In this document: positions 24,681 through 37,400 of the stretch, piece by piece
Layout: each line of letters begins with the position of its first letter
Numbering within the stretch: position 1 is the stretch's first letter
Assembly: GCA_903893795.1 (NCBI GenBank)
Contig: CAITNO010000115.1
Location: 1-40,010 of the forward strand
Source: Candidatus Hydrogenedentota bacterium
Lineage (GTDB): Bacteria > Hydrogenedentota > Hydrogenedentia > Hydrogenedentales > CAITNO01
Length of the DNA stretch: 40,010 bases
Reading direction: 5' to 3'
Translations under genes and position numbers: made by a program
The notes under the pieces: generated by a model
What the model was told of the DNA's origin: nothing
The model's input: only the letters and a program-made list of their open reading frames with translations
The model's database searches: none

Positions 24681-24716
24681 TCCGACTATTATATAAATGC
24701 TGCCAACCCGGTTAAG
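24681..24716 (-). promoter_or_regulatory. Possible promoter of the polysaccharide export locus
   Basis: The minus strand has TATAAT (24693-24688), with TTAACC at 16-base spacing (24715-24710) as a partial -35 box. It lies in an A+T-rich stretch about 370 bases before the Wza-like start. The rest of the 617-base spacer (24318-24935) shows no gene I trust. The long distance to the start would leave a leader of several hundred bases. Confidence 0.3.
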
Positions 24717-24935
24717 TTGCTCTGCCCCTCGCATTATTGCGAAGGATACTCAAATAACTGAACCGATATTAAGTGAATCTCTTCCGTTGAATCAAAAAGT
24801 GAATGCCTGAAAAAAATGACGACCCCACCATCCGACTCCGTGTCTCAAGGCACGTTTCGTGGTATACTGCCTCATTCTTGGCGCGGCATTTCGCCGAGCC
24901 CATCCGAAGGGATGTACCCGGGAATACTCACTTCC

Positions 24936-25706
24936 ATGACTGGATCCGAAACCGAGTGTCCGCAACTGCGTGTGGCCCTGTTTGGAGCCGAGGCGGAGGC
25001 GCTCATTCCGCACCTCGCCCGCTATGCCAATCTAGAACTGGTGGAGAAAGCCCCCGACGTGGTGGTGTCCTTCGGCGGGGATGGAACCCTGCTGGCGGCG
25101 GAACTGCGCTGGCCCGGCTGTCCAAAAGTGCCCATCCTCAACAGCCGTCTGGGGCATCGCTGCATCCCCCACCCCGCCGCCGACGTCATTGAGGCGCTGG
25201 CCTTGAGGCGTCTGGTGCGCAATGAGTACATCAAGCTGGAATGCCTGGTCAACCACCCCGAGCCGGGCAGTGAGGGCCCCGATTTCACCCTTTCCTGCCT
25301 GAATGAGTTCAATGTGGACATGGGCCGCATTAACAGTGCCGTGCGTTTCCGGCTCTGGCTCGACGAGGAACCCTTTGACAACGGCACCGAAATCATCGGG
25401 GACGGTTTCATCGCCTGCACCCCTTTCGGAAGCACCGCCTATTTCAATTCAATCACCCGCGGTCTTTTCCGGCAGGGCATCGGCATCGCGTTCAAATCGG
25501 TTTCGCGCCACACCAATCACATTGTGGTGGCCGAGGACGTCACGGCACGCTTTGAAATTACCCGGGGTCCCGCATTGCTGGCCGTTGACAGTTCGCCCGA
25601 TTTCGTGTCCCTGGTGGAAAATGACGAACTTGTGGTGCGGCGCCACCCCCAAAACACGGTCATATTGACCTGTGCCCCGGTCGTGCATCTGCACGAGCCC
25701 TTTTGA
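24936..25706 (+). CDS. nadK: NAD kinase family protein
   Basis: A 256-residue protein of the NAD kinase / diacylglycerol-kinase-like fold, predicted to phosphorylate NAD to NADP. Start chosen at ATG 24936 (MTGSETECPQLRVALFG), since earlier in-frame ATGs (24816, 24912) add a tail unlike the family. Motifs are VVSFGGDGTLLAA (43-55, nucleotide-binding GGDGT), LNEF (122-125, the NE motif), and IGDGFIACTPFGSTAY (154-169), where most family members read GDGLIVSTPTGSTAY. The zone 1 region is short. Departures from consensus in the third motif and the short length leave some doubt about activity. A ferredoxin gene follows 43 bases later. Confidence 0.72.
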   Translation: MTGSETECPQLRVALFGAEAEALIPHLARYANLELVEKAPDVVVSFGGDGTLLAAELRWPGCPKVPILNSRLGHRCIPHPAADVIEALALRRLVRNEYIKLECLVNHPEPGSEGPDFTLSCLNEFNVDMGRINSAVRFRLWLDEEPFDNGTEIIGDGFIACTPFGSTAYFNSITRGLFRQGIGIAFKSVSRHTNHIVVAEDVTARFEITRGPALLAVDSSPDFVSLVENDELVVRRHPQNTVILTCAPVVHLHEPF

Positions 25707-25749
25707 GCCACGCAACCCCGACCGACCACATCGCGCGGAAGAGAGAATT

Positions 25750-26052
25750 ATGGAAAAACAGACGGTTCCCTATGAAAAGATAGTGTTCGTATGCACCAAC
25801 GAGCGGGCCTCCGACGGTCCCCCCTGCTGCGCAGGACGCGGCGCGGTCAATATCCACGCCAGTCTCAAGGCGCGGGTGAAGGCCCTCGGACTGGGCAAAG
25901 TGCTTCGCGTGAGCAAATCGGGCTGTCAGAACCGATGCACCCTTGGCCCGAACATCATGGTCTTCCCTGACAATGTCTGGTATTCGGGGGTGACGGAAGA
26001 AGACTTGGACACCATAGTGGGCGAAATCACCAAGGATGTGGTCACTGAATAG
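25750..26052 (+). CDS. Thioredoxin-like [2Fe-2S] ferredoxin
   Basis: A 100-residue protein of the thioredoxin-like [2Fe-2S] ferredoxin family. Cysteines at 15, 26/27, 59 and 63 give the family spacing (C-x11-C-x31-C-x3-C), with the typical contexts VCTNERASDGPPCC and KSGCQNRCTLGPNIMVFPDN. This is the arrangement of Aquifex-type Fd. It carries single electrons; the partner enzyme is not in the window. ATG 25750 follows GGAAGAGAG. It follows the NAD kinase-like gene by 43 bases, so the pair is probably cotranscribed. Confidence 0.88.
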   Translation: MEKQTVPYEKIVFVCTNERASDGPPCCAGRGAVNIHASLKARVKALGLGKVLRVSKSGCQNRCTLGPNIMVFPDNVWYSGVTEEDLDTIVGEITKDVVTE

Positions 26053-26150
26053 AGGCCTGACAGGATAATCGCATTAATATCAGTCGTCCAGAGATGAAGA
26101 GGGTAGAGTCAGGGGAACGCATGCCCCGCAAGGCCACCGCCTGCCCTGTT

Positions 26151-26240
26151 AGCCCGCTTCAGCGGGCTCCTCTTTGCCCTCAGCTTTAGCTGGGGGGTTA
26201 ACGAGCAAAACAGTCTCTTTTCAGCGCGCTTTAGCGTGCT
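26151..26240. repeat. Three tandem small hairpins between convergent genes
   Basis: AGCCCGCTTCAGCGGGCT (26151-26168, 7-bp stem) is followed by CCTCTTT, then by CTCAGCTTTAGCTGGGGG and CAGCGCGCTTTAGCGTGC. All share a CTTYAGC core. They lie between the ferredoxin stop (26052) and the beta-galactosidase stop (26256), so they may end transcription from either side, though T-runs are short. REP-like. Confidence 0.6.
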
Positions 26241-26255
26241 TTCCTCGCGTCTTCC

Positions 26256-29708
<3,453 letters not shown>

Positions 29709-31400
29709 CTACCGCCAGATGATGTACAGGGCCACCGTAAGCGCAACCACCAGCGCGCCCAGCCAATAGACCTTCGGGTCGGGCGTGATGTCCACTTCCG
29801 ATCTGGGCATCGTCACGGGCTGCGCCATGGGCTTGCGCTTGGCCACCACTGCCATGCCTATGAACAGGATGACGAAAACGATAAACATGTGATGGAGGAA
29901 AGACGTCTTTCCACAGAATTCCCAGACGTGGGTAAGGAAGCCCTCCGGCGGCTTCACCACATCTTTGCTGCCGGGAACCAGGTATTTGGCCTTGATGATC
30001 CAGCCGGGCACACGAATGCAGCCGTAGAGGATGGGACCGAGGATAAGCGCGCCCTTGCCGGCGGCGACGGGGGCGTATTTGAAGGCCACGCCGCCCAGGA
30101 AGGCGGCCACGATGCCGGGGGAGATGAAGCCCCAGATTTCCTGGATGTAGGGGAAGACGCCCGGGAAGAAGTTGATGACCGGCGCCCAGAGGCAGGCGAT
30201 GATCACCAGCACGACGGTGGCGATGCGCCCCACCTTCGCCTCGCCGCGCGAGGTGAGATTCGGGTTGACAAACTTGGAATAGAAGTCAATCGTGAAGATG
30301 GTCGCGGCGGAGTTGAGCCCGGCCGTGGCCGCGCCCATGATGGATCCGGCCAGCGCGGCGAACATGAGGCCCTTGAACCCCGCGGGCAGGATGGTCTTCA
30401 TCAGGTGCGGATAGGCGGCCTCGGGGCGCTCCAGCACATTGCCGTACATCTGAAAGGCCATGATGCCCGGCATGACGATAAGGAAGGGGATGGTCAGCTT
30501 CATGACCGCGGCCAGCAGAATGCCCTTCTGCCCTTCGGCGAGGTTCTTCGCGGCCAGCGTGCGCTGCGTGATGAACTGGTTCAGGCCCCAGTAGAAGATG
30601 TTCGGAATCCACAGCCCGCCGACGAACACCGCCAGCCAGGGCACGTCGGGATCATTCCAGGGACGGATCATGTGCAGTTTGCCGGCGCTGACCGTGGTGA
30701 AATTGTGCCAGCCCTCGATGAGGCTGCCGTGCCCGATCACGCGCAGGCAGAAGAAACCGGTCGTGCCCGCGCCGATGAGCAGCGCCGTGCCCAGGATCAG
30801 GTCGGCCCAGACCACCGCGCCCAGGCCGCCGTAGGCCGTGTAGGCGCCGCCCACGATGCCAAGAAACCAGATGCAGCCGTTCATCGCCACGCTGCGCGCC
30901 GTCGCTTCATCCATGCCGTAGTGCGACATGAGCATCTGGGGCAGTTCGAGAATGTTGCACAGCGCAATCGCGCCGCTGAACAGCACCGTCGCCAGCAGCA
31001 CAATCACATAGGCCACCATGCAGTAGCCGGCCATAATCGAGCGTGTCGCCGAGTCATAGCGGTATTCCAGAAACTGCGGCATCGTATAGATGCCCGCCGA
31101 GAGAAAGCGCGGCAGGAAAAGCCACGCCACCAGCACCAGCGTGATCGCCGACATCCACTCATAGCTGCCGATGGCCAGTCCCGGCCCGCCCTCGCGAAAC
31201 GCAGTGCCCGCCATCCCCACGAAATGCTCCGAGTTGATGTTCGACGCGATCAGCGAGAAGCCGATCAGCGGCCAAACGAGACTGCGTCCCGCCAGGAAAT
31301 AGCCCTCCTCGCTTCCGCCGCCCCGCCTGCTGCCCCAAATCGCGATGGCGATCACCGAACCGATGAAAGCAAAGAAGACCACCCAGTCAATAGCTTGCAT
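29709..31400 (-). CDS. SGLT-type sodium/sugar symporter
   Basis: A 563-residue SSS transporter close to bacterial sodium/galactose and sodium/glucose symporters. Start at ATG 31400 (MQAIDWVVFFAFIGS), with AGGAGG nine bases upstream; the longer frame to 31886 is read-through into an antisense region. Motifs are GYFLAGRSLVWPLIGFSLIA (about 34-53), NSEHFVGMAGTAFREG (56-71), GLWIPNIFYWGLNQFITQRT (the SGLT region in which vSGLT has NQYIIQR), and LKGLMF-type GFKGLMFAALAGSIM. About 14-15 helices. It probably imports the galactose or glucose freed by the beta-galactosidase encoded downstream. Confidence 0.9.
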   Translation of the reverse strand: MQAIDWVVFFAFIGSVIAIAIWGSRRGGGSEEGYFLAGRSLVWPLIGFSLIASNINSEHFVGMAGTAFREGGPGLAIGSYEWMSAITLVLVAWLFLPRFLSAGIYTMPQFLEYRYDSATRSIMAGYCMVAYVIVLLATVLFSGAIALCNILELPQMLMSHYGMDEATARSVAMNGCIWFLGIVGGAYTAYGGLGAVVWADLILGTALLIGAGTTGFFCLRVIGHGSLIEGWHNFTTVSAGKLHMIRPWNDPDVPWLAVFVGGLWIPNIFYWGLNQFITQRTLAAKNLAEGQKGILLAAVMKLTIPFLIVMPGIMAFQMYGNVLERPEAAYPHLMKTILPAGFKGLMFAALAGSIMGAATAGLNSAATIFTIDFYSKFVNPNLTSRGEAKVGRIATVVLVIIACLWAPVINFFPGVFPYIQEIWGFISPGIVAAFLGGVAFKYAPVAAGKGALILGPILYGCIRVPGWIIKAKYLVPGSKDVVKPPEGFLTHVWEFCGKTSFLHHMFIVFVILFIGMAVVAKRKPMAQPVTMPRSEVDITPDPKVYWLGALVVALTVALYIIWR

Positions 31401-31566
31401 GAGCCCAAACCTCCTGTCCGTCCTAATAAGTGCCCTGATTGACCACGTGTCTGACCGCCATACGGGCAAACCGGTTACACATAATACCTGCGCGGACACC
31501 AAATTTCCACGGAATTGAAACGGGATGCGGGGAACATGCCGGAAATGCGGTAGGAATGCGCCCCCC

Positions 31567-33720
31567 CTACCTGGCCGCCAAAGCATCCAGAGCGTCCGCG
31601 CAAAAGAAATGCAGGCCCCGCAGTCGGTCACATTCCCGCCGCACCGCCGAAGGGTCCGTACCATCGCACAGCGCGTCGGCCAGCGGACCAAGCAGTCCTC
31701 GGAGGCCACTGTCCAGCGCCAATGCCCGGTCGAATTCCTGCTTGGCCTCTTCACGTGGATGGGACCGGCACATCGCCAAGCCCAAGGCGTAGTGGGCAAG
31801 GGCAAAACGGGGATAGTCGGACACAGCCCGGCGGGCCAAGCCCTCCGCGACAGCCACATCACCCTCGGCCAGCGCATCCAGCGCATTTACGACAAGGAAG
31901 AACTTGCAGTAGGCCGGCCACACCGCCAAACGCCGCCGAAGCCCATCAATCGCCGCCTGCTTTTCCGCCGCCGTCTGCGCCGGAATCCCCAGTTCGTCGC
32001 GCAACGATTCAAAATCGATGGGCTGCATGGGGGGAACAGGTGCAGAACCCGCCACCGGCGCAATGCCCGGCTTGCACGCCACCTCAAGGCAGACAAGGTC
32101 GAAGTGCCCCGGAAACAGGCGATATTTACCAGTCAGATTGCGGGCACCAAGCGCCTCGTCCGTGGTCTTCCTGAGGTCAAAGCCCGGAAAACAGCCCCAG
32201 TCAAAAAAAGAATGTTCAAACACCAGCCAGGCATGGCGCGCTGCGTGGTCCGGGTCACGGAAGAAACGGTCCATTTGCTCGAAAGCGCCCTGCAGCGAAG
32301 AAACACGCTTCGCGGAGAAGGGCGTGTTCTGGAAGTAAAACGCAAGCAATTCGTCGGGCCACGCAAAATTCAGTTCCAGCACCAGATCTTCGGGCGCTCC
32401 CCGGGCCATGATTTCTTTCGATGCCCCCCGCCAGTCTTCCCGCGTGGTGCCCGGCAAAAACAACGCCAACTGCACGCTGTAAAGCAGTGCCACGAGACCC
32501 ACGGCGAGAGCGCGAATCACCTTCCAGGGCAGGCGCGCAATCACCGCGCCGAGAATGATGTACAGCCCCACCGAATTGTAGTAGGCGTAATTCGCCGCCT
32601 GGTAGGGTTTGCCGGTCCACCAACTGGCAACACCCAGTATGGCAACAGGCACCACGACCAGCGCAAACAGCACCGCTCCGTTTTCCGTCGCGACACGGTC
32701 CCCGTCATGCCCGCCCCGCCACCAGCGAACCGCGCTTCGAACCAGCAGGATGGCTTGCCAAACCAGCGCCAGCACCATAAGCCCGATCAGCAAAGCATCG
32801 GCCAAGCCCCTCCACGGCAGCACGGCCCCGGCCAGCCCCTGAACAGGATGGCCTGTTTTCCAAGCGGGCACCAGTTGGTCCTGGAAACTCACCGCCTCAT
32901 CCAGAAACATGTCCTTGACGACATGCCAACCCGAAACGAACAAGTCCTTGAATTCATCGGTATAGGTGGCGGGCATCCGCAAAATGGATACCGCCCAAGG
33001 CACCAGAAAAAGGACATGCGCCGTCCCCCACAGTGCAATGGCCCTGAATCGCCGCCGCAGATAGAAGCAGGCAAGAATTCCCTCGACGGGAAGCAGGAAG
33101 ACCGTGAACAACTGCGTTTCCAGGAGCAGCACGTTCGCGACCAGACTGATCCACCACCACTTCCATCCGGGTTCGCGAAGGGCCCGCACCAGCGCATACA
33201 GCGACAGCAGGACCAGCGGCGCCACCAGCGGGGAAGGGCGAATCTCCTGCGCATACCAGATGTGCTGCGGCGAAAGCGCCAAACACAGCGCCGCAATCAG
33301 CCCCGCACCCGAATTCGCCAGTCGCCATCCCAGCAGATAGACGAGTGGAATCGAAGTCAGCCCAATGGCGATCGACAGGACGCGAAACAGCGGCACGGAA
33401 ACGCCGAAGAAATGGGCAAAGTAATACAGAATGCAGTAGTAAAGGGGGGCCTGGGCCTGTTCGGGCAGATACAGGCGCATCTGCGTCAGATAGGTATGCA
33501 GGTCCGGCGCGTTCAGATAAAGAATATTCGGGTATTCATCCAGCCAGATGGACTGTTCCCGAAGCCGGTACAGACGCACAGCCGCCCCCAGCAGCACCAA
33601 GAAAGCAACCAAGACCCACGGCAACAGGGACGAAGTTTGTGTCGAAGCATCTGAAAGGCCGCCGCCGCTTGCACAGCCGCAAAGCCGGGCCTCCCCCTGT
33701 CCATTCTCCTTATTCTTCAT
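31567..33720 (-). CDS. GT39-like membrane glycosyltransferase with TPR-like tail
   Basis: A 717-residue polytopic membrane protein of the dolichyl-phosphate-mannose / ArnT-like (GT39, PMT_2) type. The first luminal loop has the acidic signature QSIWLDE (56-62; Asp61 and Glu62), and the next has SPQHIWYAQEIRPSPL (150-165), both typical of the superfamily. Roughly ten helices lie between 33 and 460. The soluble C-terminus (about 470-717) ends in TPR-like helices (DALAEGDVAVAEGLARRAVS, HYALGLAMCRSHPREEAKQE). It would move a lipid-linked sugar to an acceptor on the outer face of the membrane; neither is known. The ATG at 33720 has only a weak GGTGAAG site. Confidence 0.8.
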   Translation of the reverse strand: MKNKENGQGEARLCGCASGGGLSDASTQTSSLLPWVLVAFLVLLGAAVRLYRLREQSIWLDEYPNILYLNAPDLHTYLTQMRLYLPEQAQAPLYYCILYYFAHFFGVSVPLFRVLSIAIGLTSIPLVYLLGWRLANSGAGLIAALCLALSPQHIWYAQEIRPSPLVAPLVLLSLYALVRALREPGWKWWWISLVANVLLLETQLFTVFLLPVEGILACFYLRRRFRAIALWGTAHVLFLVPWAVSILRMPATYTDEFKDLFVSGWHVVKDMFLDEAVSFQDQLVPAWKTGHPVQGLAGAVLPWRGLADALLIGLMVLALVWQAILLVRSAVRWWRGGHDGDRVATENGAVLFALVVVPVAILGVASWWTGKPYQAANYAYYNSVGLYIILGAVIARLPWKVIRALAVGLVALLYSVQLALFLPGTTREDWRGASKEIMARGAPEDLVLELNFAWPDELLAFYFQNTPFSAKRVSSLQGAFEQMDRFFRDPDHAARHAWLVFEHSFFDWGCFPGFDLRKTTDEALGARNLTGKYRLFPGHFDLVCLEVACKPGIAPVAGSAPVPPMQPIDFESLRDELGIPAQTAAEKQAAIDGLRRRLAVWPAYCKFFLVVNALDALAEGDVAVAEGLARRAVSDYPRFALAHYALGLAMCRSHPREEAKQEFDRALALDSGLRGLLGPLADALCDGTDPSAVRRECDRLRGLHFFCADALDALAAR

Positions 33721-33746
33721 GCTTCACCAAACAGGGTACGCCCATT

Positions 33747-33820
33747 TTGGAGTGCGGCGGCAACGACGCCGCTTTGGCTGGACTCCCAAGTGATGCCCGC
33801 CAAAGCGGTGCCGTCGTTGG
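33747..33820. repeat. Hairpin repeat family A, copy 3
   Basis: TTGGAGTGCGGCGGCAACGA followed by the stem CGACGCCGCTTTGGC (33764-33778) with GCCAAAGCGGTGCCGTCG (33799-33816). Leader and stem match the copies at 1870 and 6337; the loop (20 bases) differs. Confidence 0.75.
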
Positions 33821-33850
33821 CGTCAACGCGCCGCAGAGAATCCGCTCGGG

Positions 33851-33928
33851 AATGTAGGACAGCCGCCCTCGGCTGTCGATATGCAACGAATGTCCTAGAA
33901 TGACAGACGAGGGTGCCTGTCCCACATT
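33851..33928. repeat. Inverted pair of 27-base repeats (family C)
   Basis: AATGTAGGACAGCCGCCCTC then GGCTGTC (33851-33877) faces GACAGACGAGGGTGCCTGTC then CCACATT (33902-33928). The arms agree in about 22 of 27 positions, and the left arm also forms its own 8-bp hairpin (GACAGCCG/CGGCTGTC). A related single unit is at about 2094-2126. Confidence 0.65.
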
Positions 33929-33989
33929 TCCCTGACAGCCTCACACTTCCTGCAATGGAAATTCGCAGCAGAACGGACCGAAGACACAG

Positions 33990-34035
33990 GGCAGGCGGGA
34001 CGCCTGCGATACGTACCGCAGGCGTCCCGCCTGCC
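33990..34035. repeat. Perfect 19-bp inverted repeat
   Basis: GGCAGGCGGGACGCCTGCG (33990-34008), an 8-base spacer ATACGTAC, and its exact reverse complement (34017-34035). Outside this the pairing continues about five bases with one mismatch. Each arm is also partly self-complementary. No T-run follows, so it is not a standard terminator. Confidence 0.8.
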
Positions 34036-34261
34036 TTGTGCTTAGCTTCCCGCATGCCCAGCAATATAACCCATCCCAAGCGCCTGAAGGCGCGCTTCGT
34101 CATTTTCTGGATTCTAACTTCTGAATCCAGTTTCTTCGCCTGCGGCCAAAAGCCGCAATACTCGGGCCAGTCTAGCACGCCCCCCGCTTTGGCGGCAAAG
34201 GACCTCTTCTCCAGAAGCACTCACACGAAACTGGATTCCATCTTGTATCTACCGCCTGACA

Positions 34262-34350
34262 CCGCCGGGGGACTGCCCACATTTTCAGCCACAAACCCAA
34301 CCCTGCCAACCAATACCCAACCCCGAAAATGGTGGCTGTACTCGTGCCAC
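34262..34350. repeat. Hairpin repeat family B, diverged copy
   Basis: CCGCCGGGGGACTGCCCACA, with TTTTC and distant arm GAAAATGGTGGCTGTACTCG. Layout and flanks match family B at 331 and 6410, but the stem sequence has changed to an A/T-rich one that still pairs (ATTTTC/GAAAAT). Confidence 0.6.
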
Positions 34351-34450
34351 ACCCGCCCCCCCGCCCTGTTTTGAAAGTGATTCAAACCCGTGATAGTATG
34401 CGTCTCGTAAGATATTGACGAATAGCGAGTTACAGTGCAAGGAAGTATGC

Positions 34451-37400
34451 ATGACACATGAGAACTCCGCGGAGGCCCCCACCGCGTCCGCAACAGAACC
34501 CCTGCTTTCACTGTGGCGCTCGACACGCCACATTCTTCTCCATGAATGGTTTCTGCTCGGCCTGATCCTGGTGCTGGGAGTGGGACTGCGGGTCTGGTTC
34601 GCGTCGGAATTTGTCCACGCGCCCGACTTTGCCGCGCCCCAGCAGGATGCCGACATCCAGGACTATCACGCCCGGGCCATAGTTACGGGCGACTGGGCCG
34701 TCCGTCCCGGCGAAAACGACCCCGAAATCCGCACCACGCCCTACTTCCGCCCGCCCGGATACGCCTTCTGTCTTGCGGTCGTCTACTTCTTCACCGACGG
34801 CAGCTACCTCGCCCCCCGGCTGCTGAACAGCTTCCTCGGATTGGTCGGCGTCGTGCTGCTCTTCCTCCTTGCAAGGAACCTGCTCGGCAGCGGCCCGGCC
34901 CTGATGGCCGCCCTGCTCATGTCCTGCTACTGGGGCTTCATCTACTGGGAGGGCCAGTTGAACGACCCGGCCCTGCTGGTCTTTCTCGTCCTGTGCCTGA
35001 TGCACGCGCTCCGCCTGTGGCAGCGCAAAATAACCCTCCCGCGCGCCTTCCTGGCGGGACTCCTCCTCGGCGCCTGCGCCCTGCTCCAGCCAACCCTCCT
35101 CCTCTTCGGACCCTTCGCGGCCCTATGGATGCTTTGGGTGGCCCGCAGAAACAAAGCGCTCCCGCGCATCATCCCGGCCTGGGTCGGGCTGGCCCTCGCC
35201 TGCGCCCTGGTCATTGCCCCCGTGACGCTGCGCAACTACACCGTCTCCGGCGAATTCGTGCCCCTGTCCACCTCCCTTGGCCAGGACTTCCTCATTGGAA
35301 GCGGCGAGGATTCCGACGGCATCACCCCCTGGACCCCCTACTTGCAGCAATTGGAGGGCACGGGCCGATGGACCGTCTGGGTCCAGAACAACGTGGTGAA
35401 GGGGCTCGCCAAAGAACTCGGCAAACCGGATTTGGGCAGCGCCGAAGCCTGTTCCCATTTCTTCCACAGAACACTCGCTTTCATCGAGGCAAACCCGACA
35501 CGCACACTCCACCTGGCGCTGAAGAAGGCGGCGCTGTTCCTCTCGCCCCTGGAGATTTCCTGCAACAAAGTCGTGCAGGAGGAAAAGAGCCTCTACGCCC
35601 CGCTCAAATACCTGCCGGGCTTTCCCCTGGTCTTGGCGCTCTTCCTCGCCGGCGCCTGCCTGCTGGTCTTCGACCTCGCCCGCCGAACCCTGCGCGGTCT
35701 CCCCGACGGAAGCCTCGAAATAGCCGTGCTCGCCGCCGCTTTCACAATTGTCTATTTCGCGGGCATCCTGCCCTTCCTGGTCAACGGCCGCGTCCGCGTG
35801 CCCGTCATTCCGTTCCTGCTCGTGGTCGCCGCCTACCCTGCCCACCTCCTCCTGCGCGCCCTGCTCCACCGCGCCTATCTGAAGACCGCCGTCGGCGCCG
35901 CCGCCGTGGTGCTGCTCTATGTCGCCTGCTCCATTCAGTTCTCCCCCTATGTGCCTGACCTCGCCCGCTGGCGCTTTCAGCGGGCCGATTCCCTCCTCCG
36001 CACCAACCAGATTCAGGAGGCCGTTAAGGAATCACAGTACCTCATCGACTTGGGCACGGGGCTGCCCTTCATGCACCAGCAGCTCGGCGAGGCCCTCGCG
36101 CAAAAAGGTGCCTTCGACGCGGCCGTGGCCGTTTACAATGCGGGACTCAAACTGTCCCCCGATTTTCAGGATCTGCACTACCTGCTGGCCGCCTCCCTCG
36201 CAAAACTCCGCCGGAATGAGGAGAGCATGCGAGAGTACCATGAGGCGCTGGCGCGCGACCCCAACGACGCGCGCGCGCACCGCGGCCTCGGCATCCTGCT
36301 TGCAGAGGCCGGACGCACCGACGAGGCCGTCGCCCAGTATGACGAGGCGCTCCGGGTGCGGCCCCATTTCCCCGACGTGCTCGAAAGACTGGGTCGCCTC
36401 CTGCGTGCCCAGGGCAAAGGGCAGGACATGCTTGCCCGCCATGAAGCCATCGTCACGGCACACCCCAACGATGCCGAAGGCTGGCACCTCTTCGGTCTCG
36501 AATTGCAGACCCAGGGCAAACTCCCCGAGGCGCTGGAGCGCTTTAACAAGGCCGCCGAGCTGGACCCCCGCAATGCGCCCGCGCGCAACGCCGCCGCCGG
36601 CATTCTCGCCGGCCAGGGCAAAACCGCCGAAGCCCTTGCCAAGTACGAAGAGTCCCTGCGCCTGGACCCGAAGGACAAGGAAGCCCATGCGGACCTGGCC
36701 GCGCTGCTGGCCGGGCAGGGCCGGGAAAACGAGGCGCTCGGCCACTTCCGCGAGTCGCTCCGCATCGACCCCGGCTACGGCCACGCACTGGAGCAAATGG
36801 CCGCGCTGCTGGAAAAGCAGGGCCATGGCGACGAGGCCGTCAAGCAGTATCAGGCCGCCCTCGCGCTGGACCCCAACAACCAGGATGTCCATTTCCTGCT
36901 CGGTGCCATGCTGGCCAGGCTCGGCCGTGAAGACCTGGCATTGCCCCAGTTGAACGAGGCCCTGCGCCTCAACCCCGACGACGCCCGCGCCCACAACGCG
37001 CTGGGCGATCTTCTCGTCGCCGGAAAGCATCCCGACGAGGCGCTAGCCCACTACGCCGAAGCCTACCGCGTGGATTCCAATTTCGCCTATGTCCTCCGCA
37101 AAATGGGCATCATCAAGGACCGGCAGAACAAGTACGAGGAAGGCATGGCCTTCTACCGGCAGGCCATCGCCGTCAACCACGACTTCCAGGATGTCCACTA
37201 TCTACTGGGAAGCGACCTCGTGAAACTGGGCAGCAAGAACCTGGCCTTCACCGAGTTTGAAGAGGCCCTGCGCCTCAACCCCGACGATGCCCGCGCCCAC
37301 AACGAACTGGGCGACCTGCTCACCGAGCGCGGCAGCGCCGACGAGGCGCTGAAGCACTACCAGGAAGCCCTCCGGGTGGATCCCAACTTCGTGTTTGTCC

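Larger units (their letters stand above)
33721..34450. other. Gene-free divergent spacer packed with hairpin repeats
   Basis: These 730 bases between two divergent genes hold at least four separate repeat structures (33747, 33851, 33990 and 34262, listed separately), plus a TTCTGGATTCTAACTTCTGA-type stretch (about 34107-34126). I see no gene. Both divergent promoters should lie here; none is clear. Confidence 0.6.

Noticed and set aside
24354..24734. A 126-residue minus-strand open frame before the Wza-like gene
   Set aside because: No recognised motif, odd composition and no ribosome-binding site that I can see. It may be a decayed gene or chance, and is better read as leader/promoter space.
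26151..26240. A CRISPR array, because of three spaced similar palindromes
   Set aside because: The units differ in sequence, spacers are only about 10-20 bases and no cas gene is near. They fit REP-like hairpins.
29709..31886. Longer 725-residue version of the symporter with 162 extra N-terminal residues
   Set aside because: The extra part is antisense-type sequence, rich in W and R. The ATG at 31400 has an AGGAGG site and starts with the expected first helix.
31525..33654. A 709-residue plus-strand open frame
   Set aside because: Antisense to the GT39-like gene. It is rich in Q, R, H and P without any family motif, so a codon-bias shadow.
36032..37030. Open frames antisense and in other frames within the TPR array
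   Set aside because: They repeat with the TPR period because the DNA repeats, and have no features of their own.
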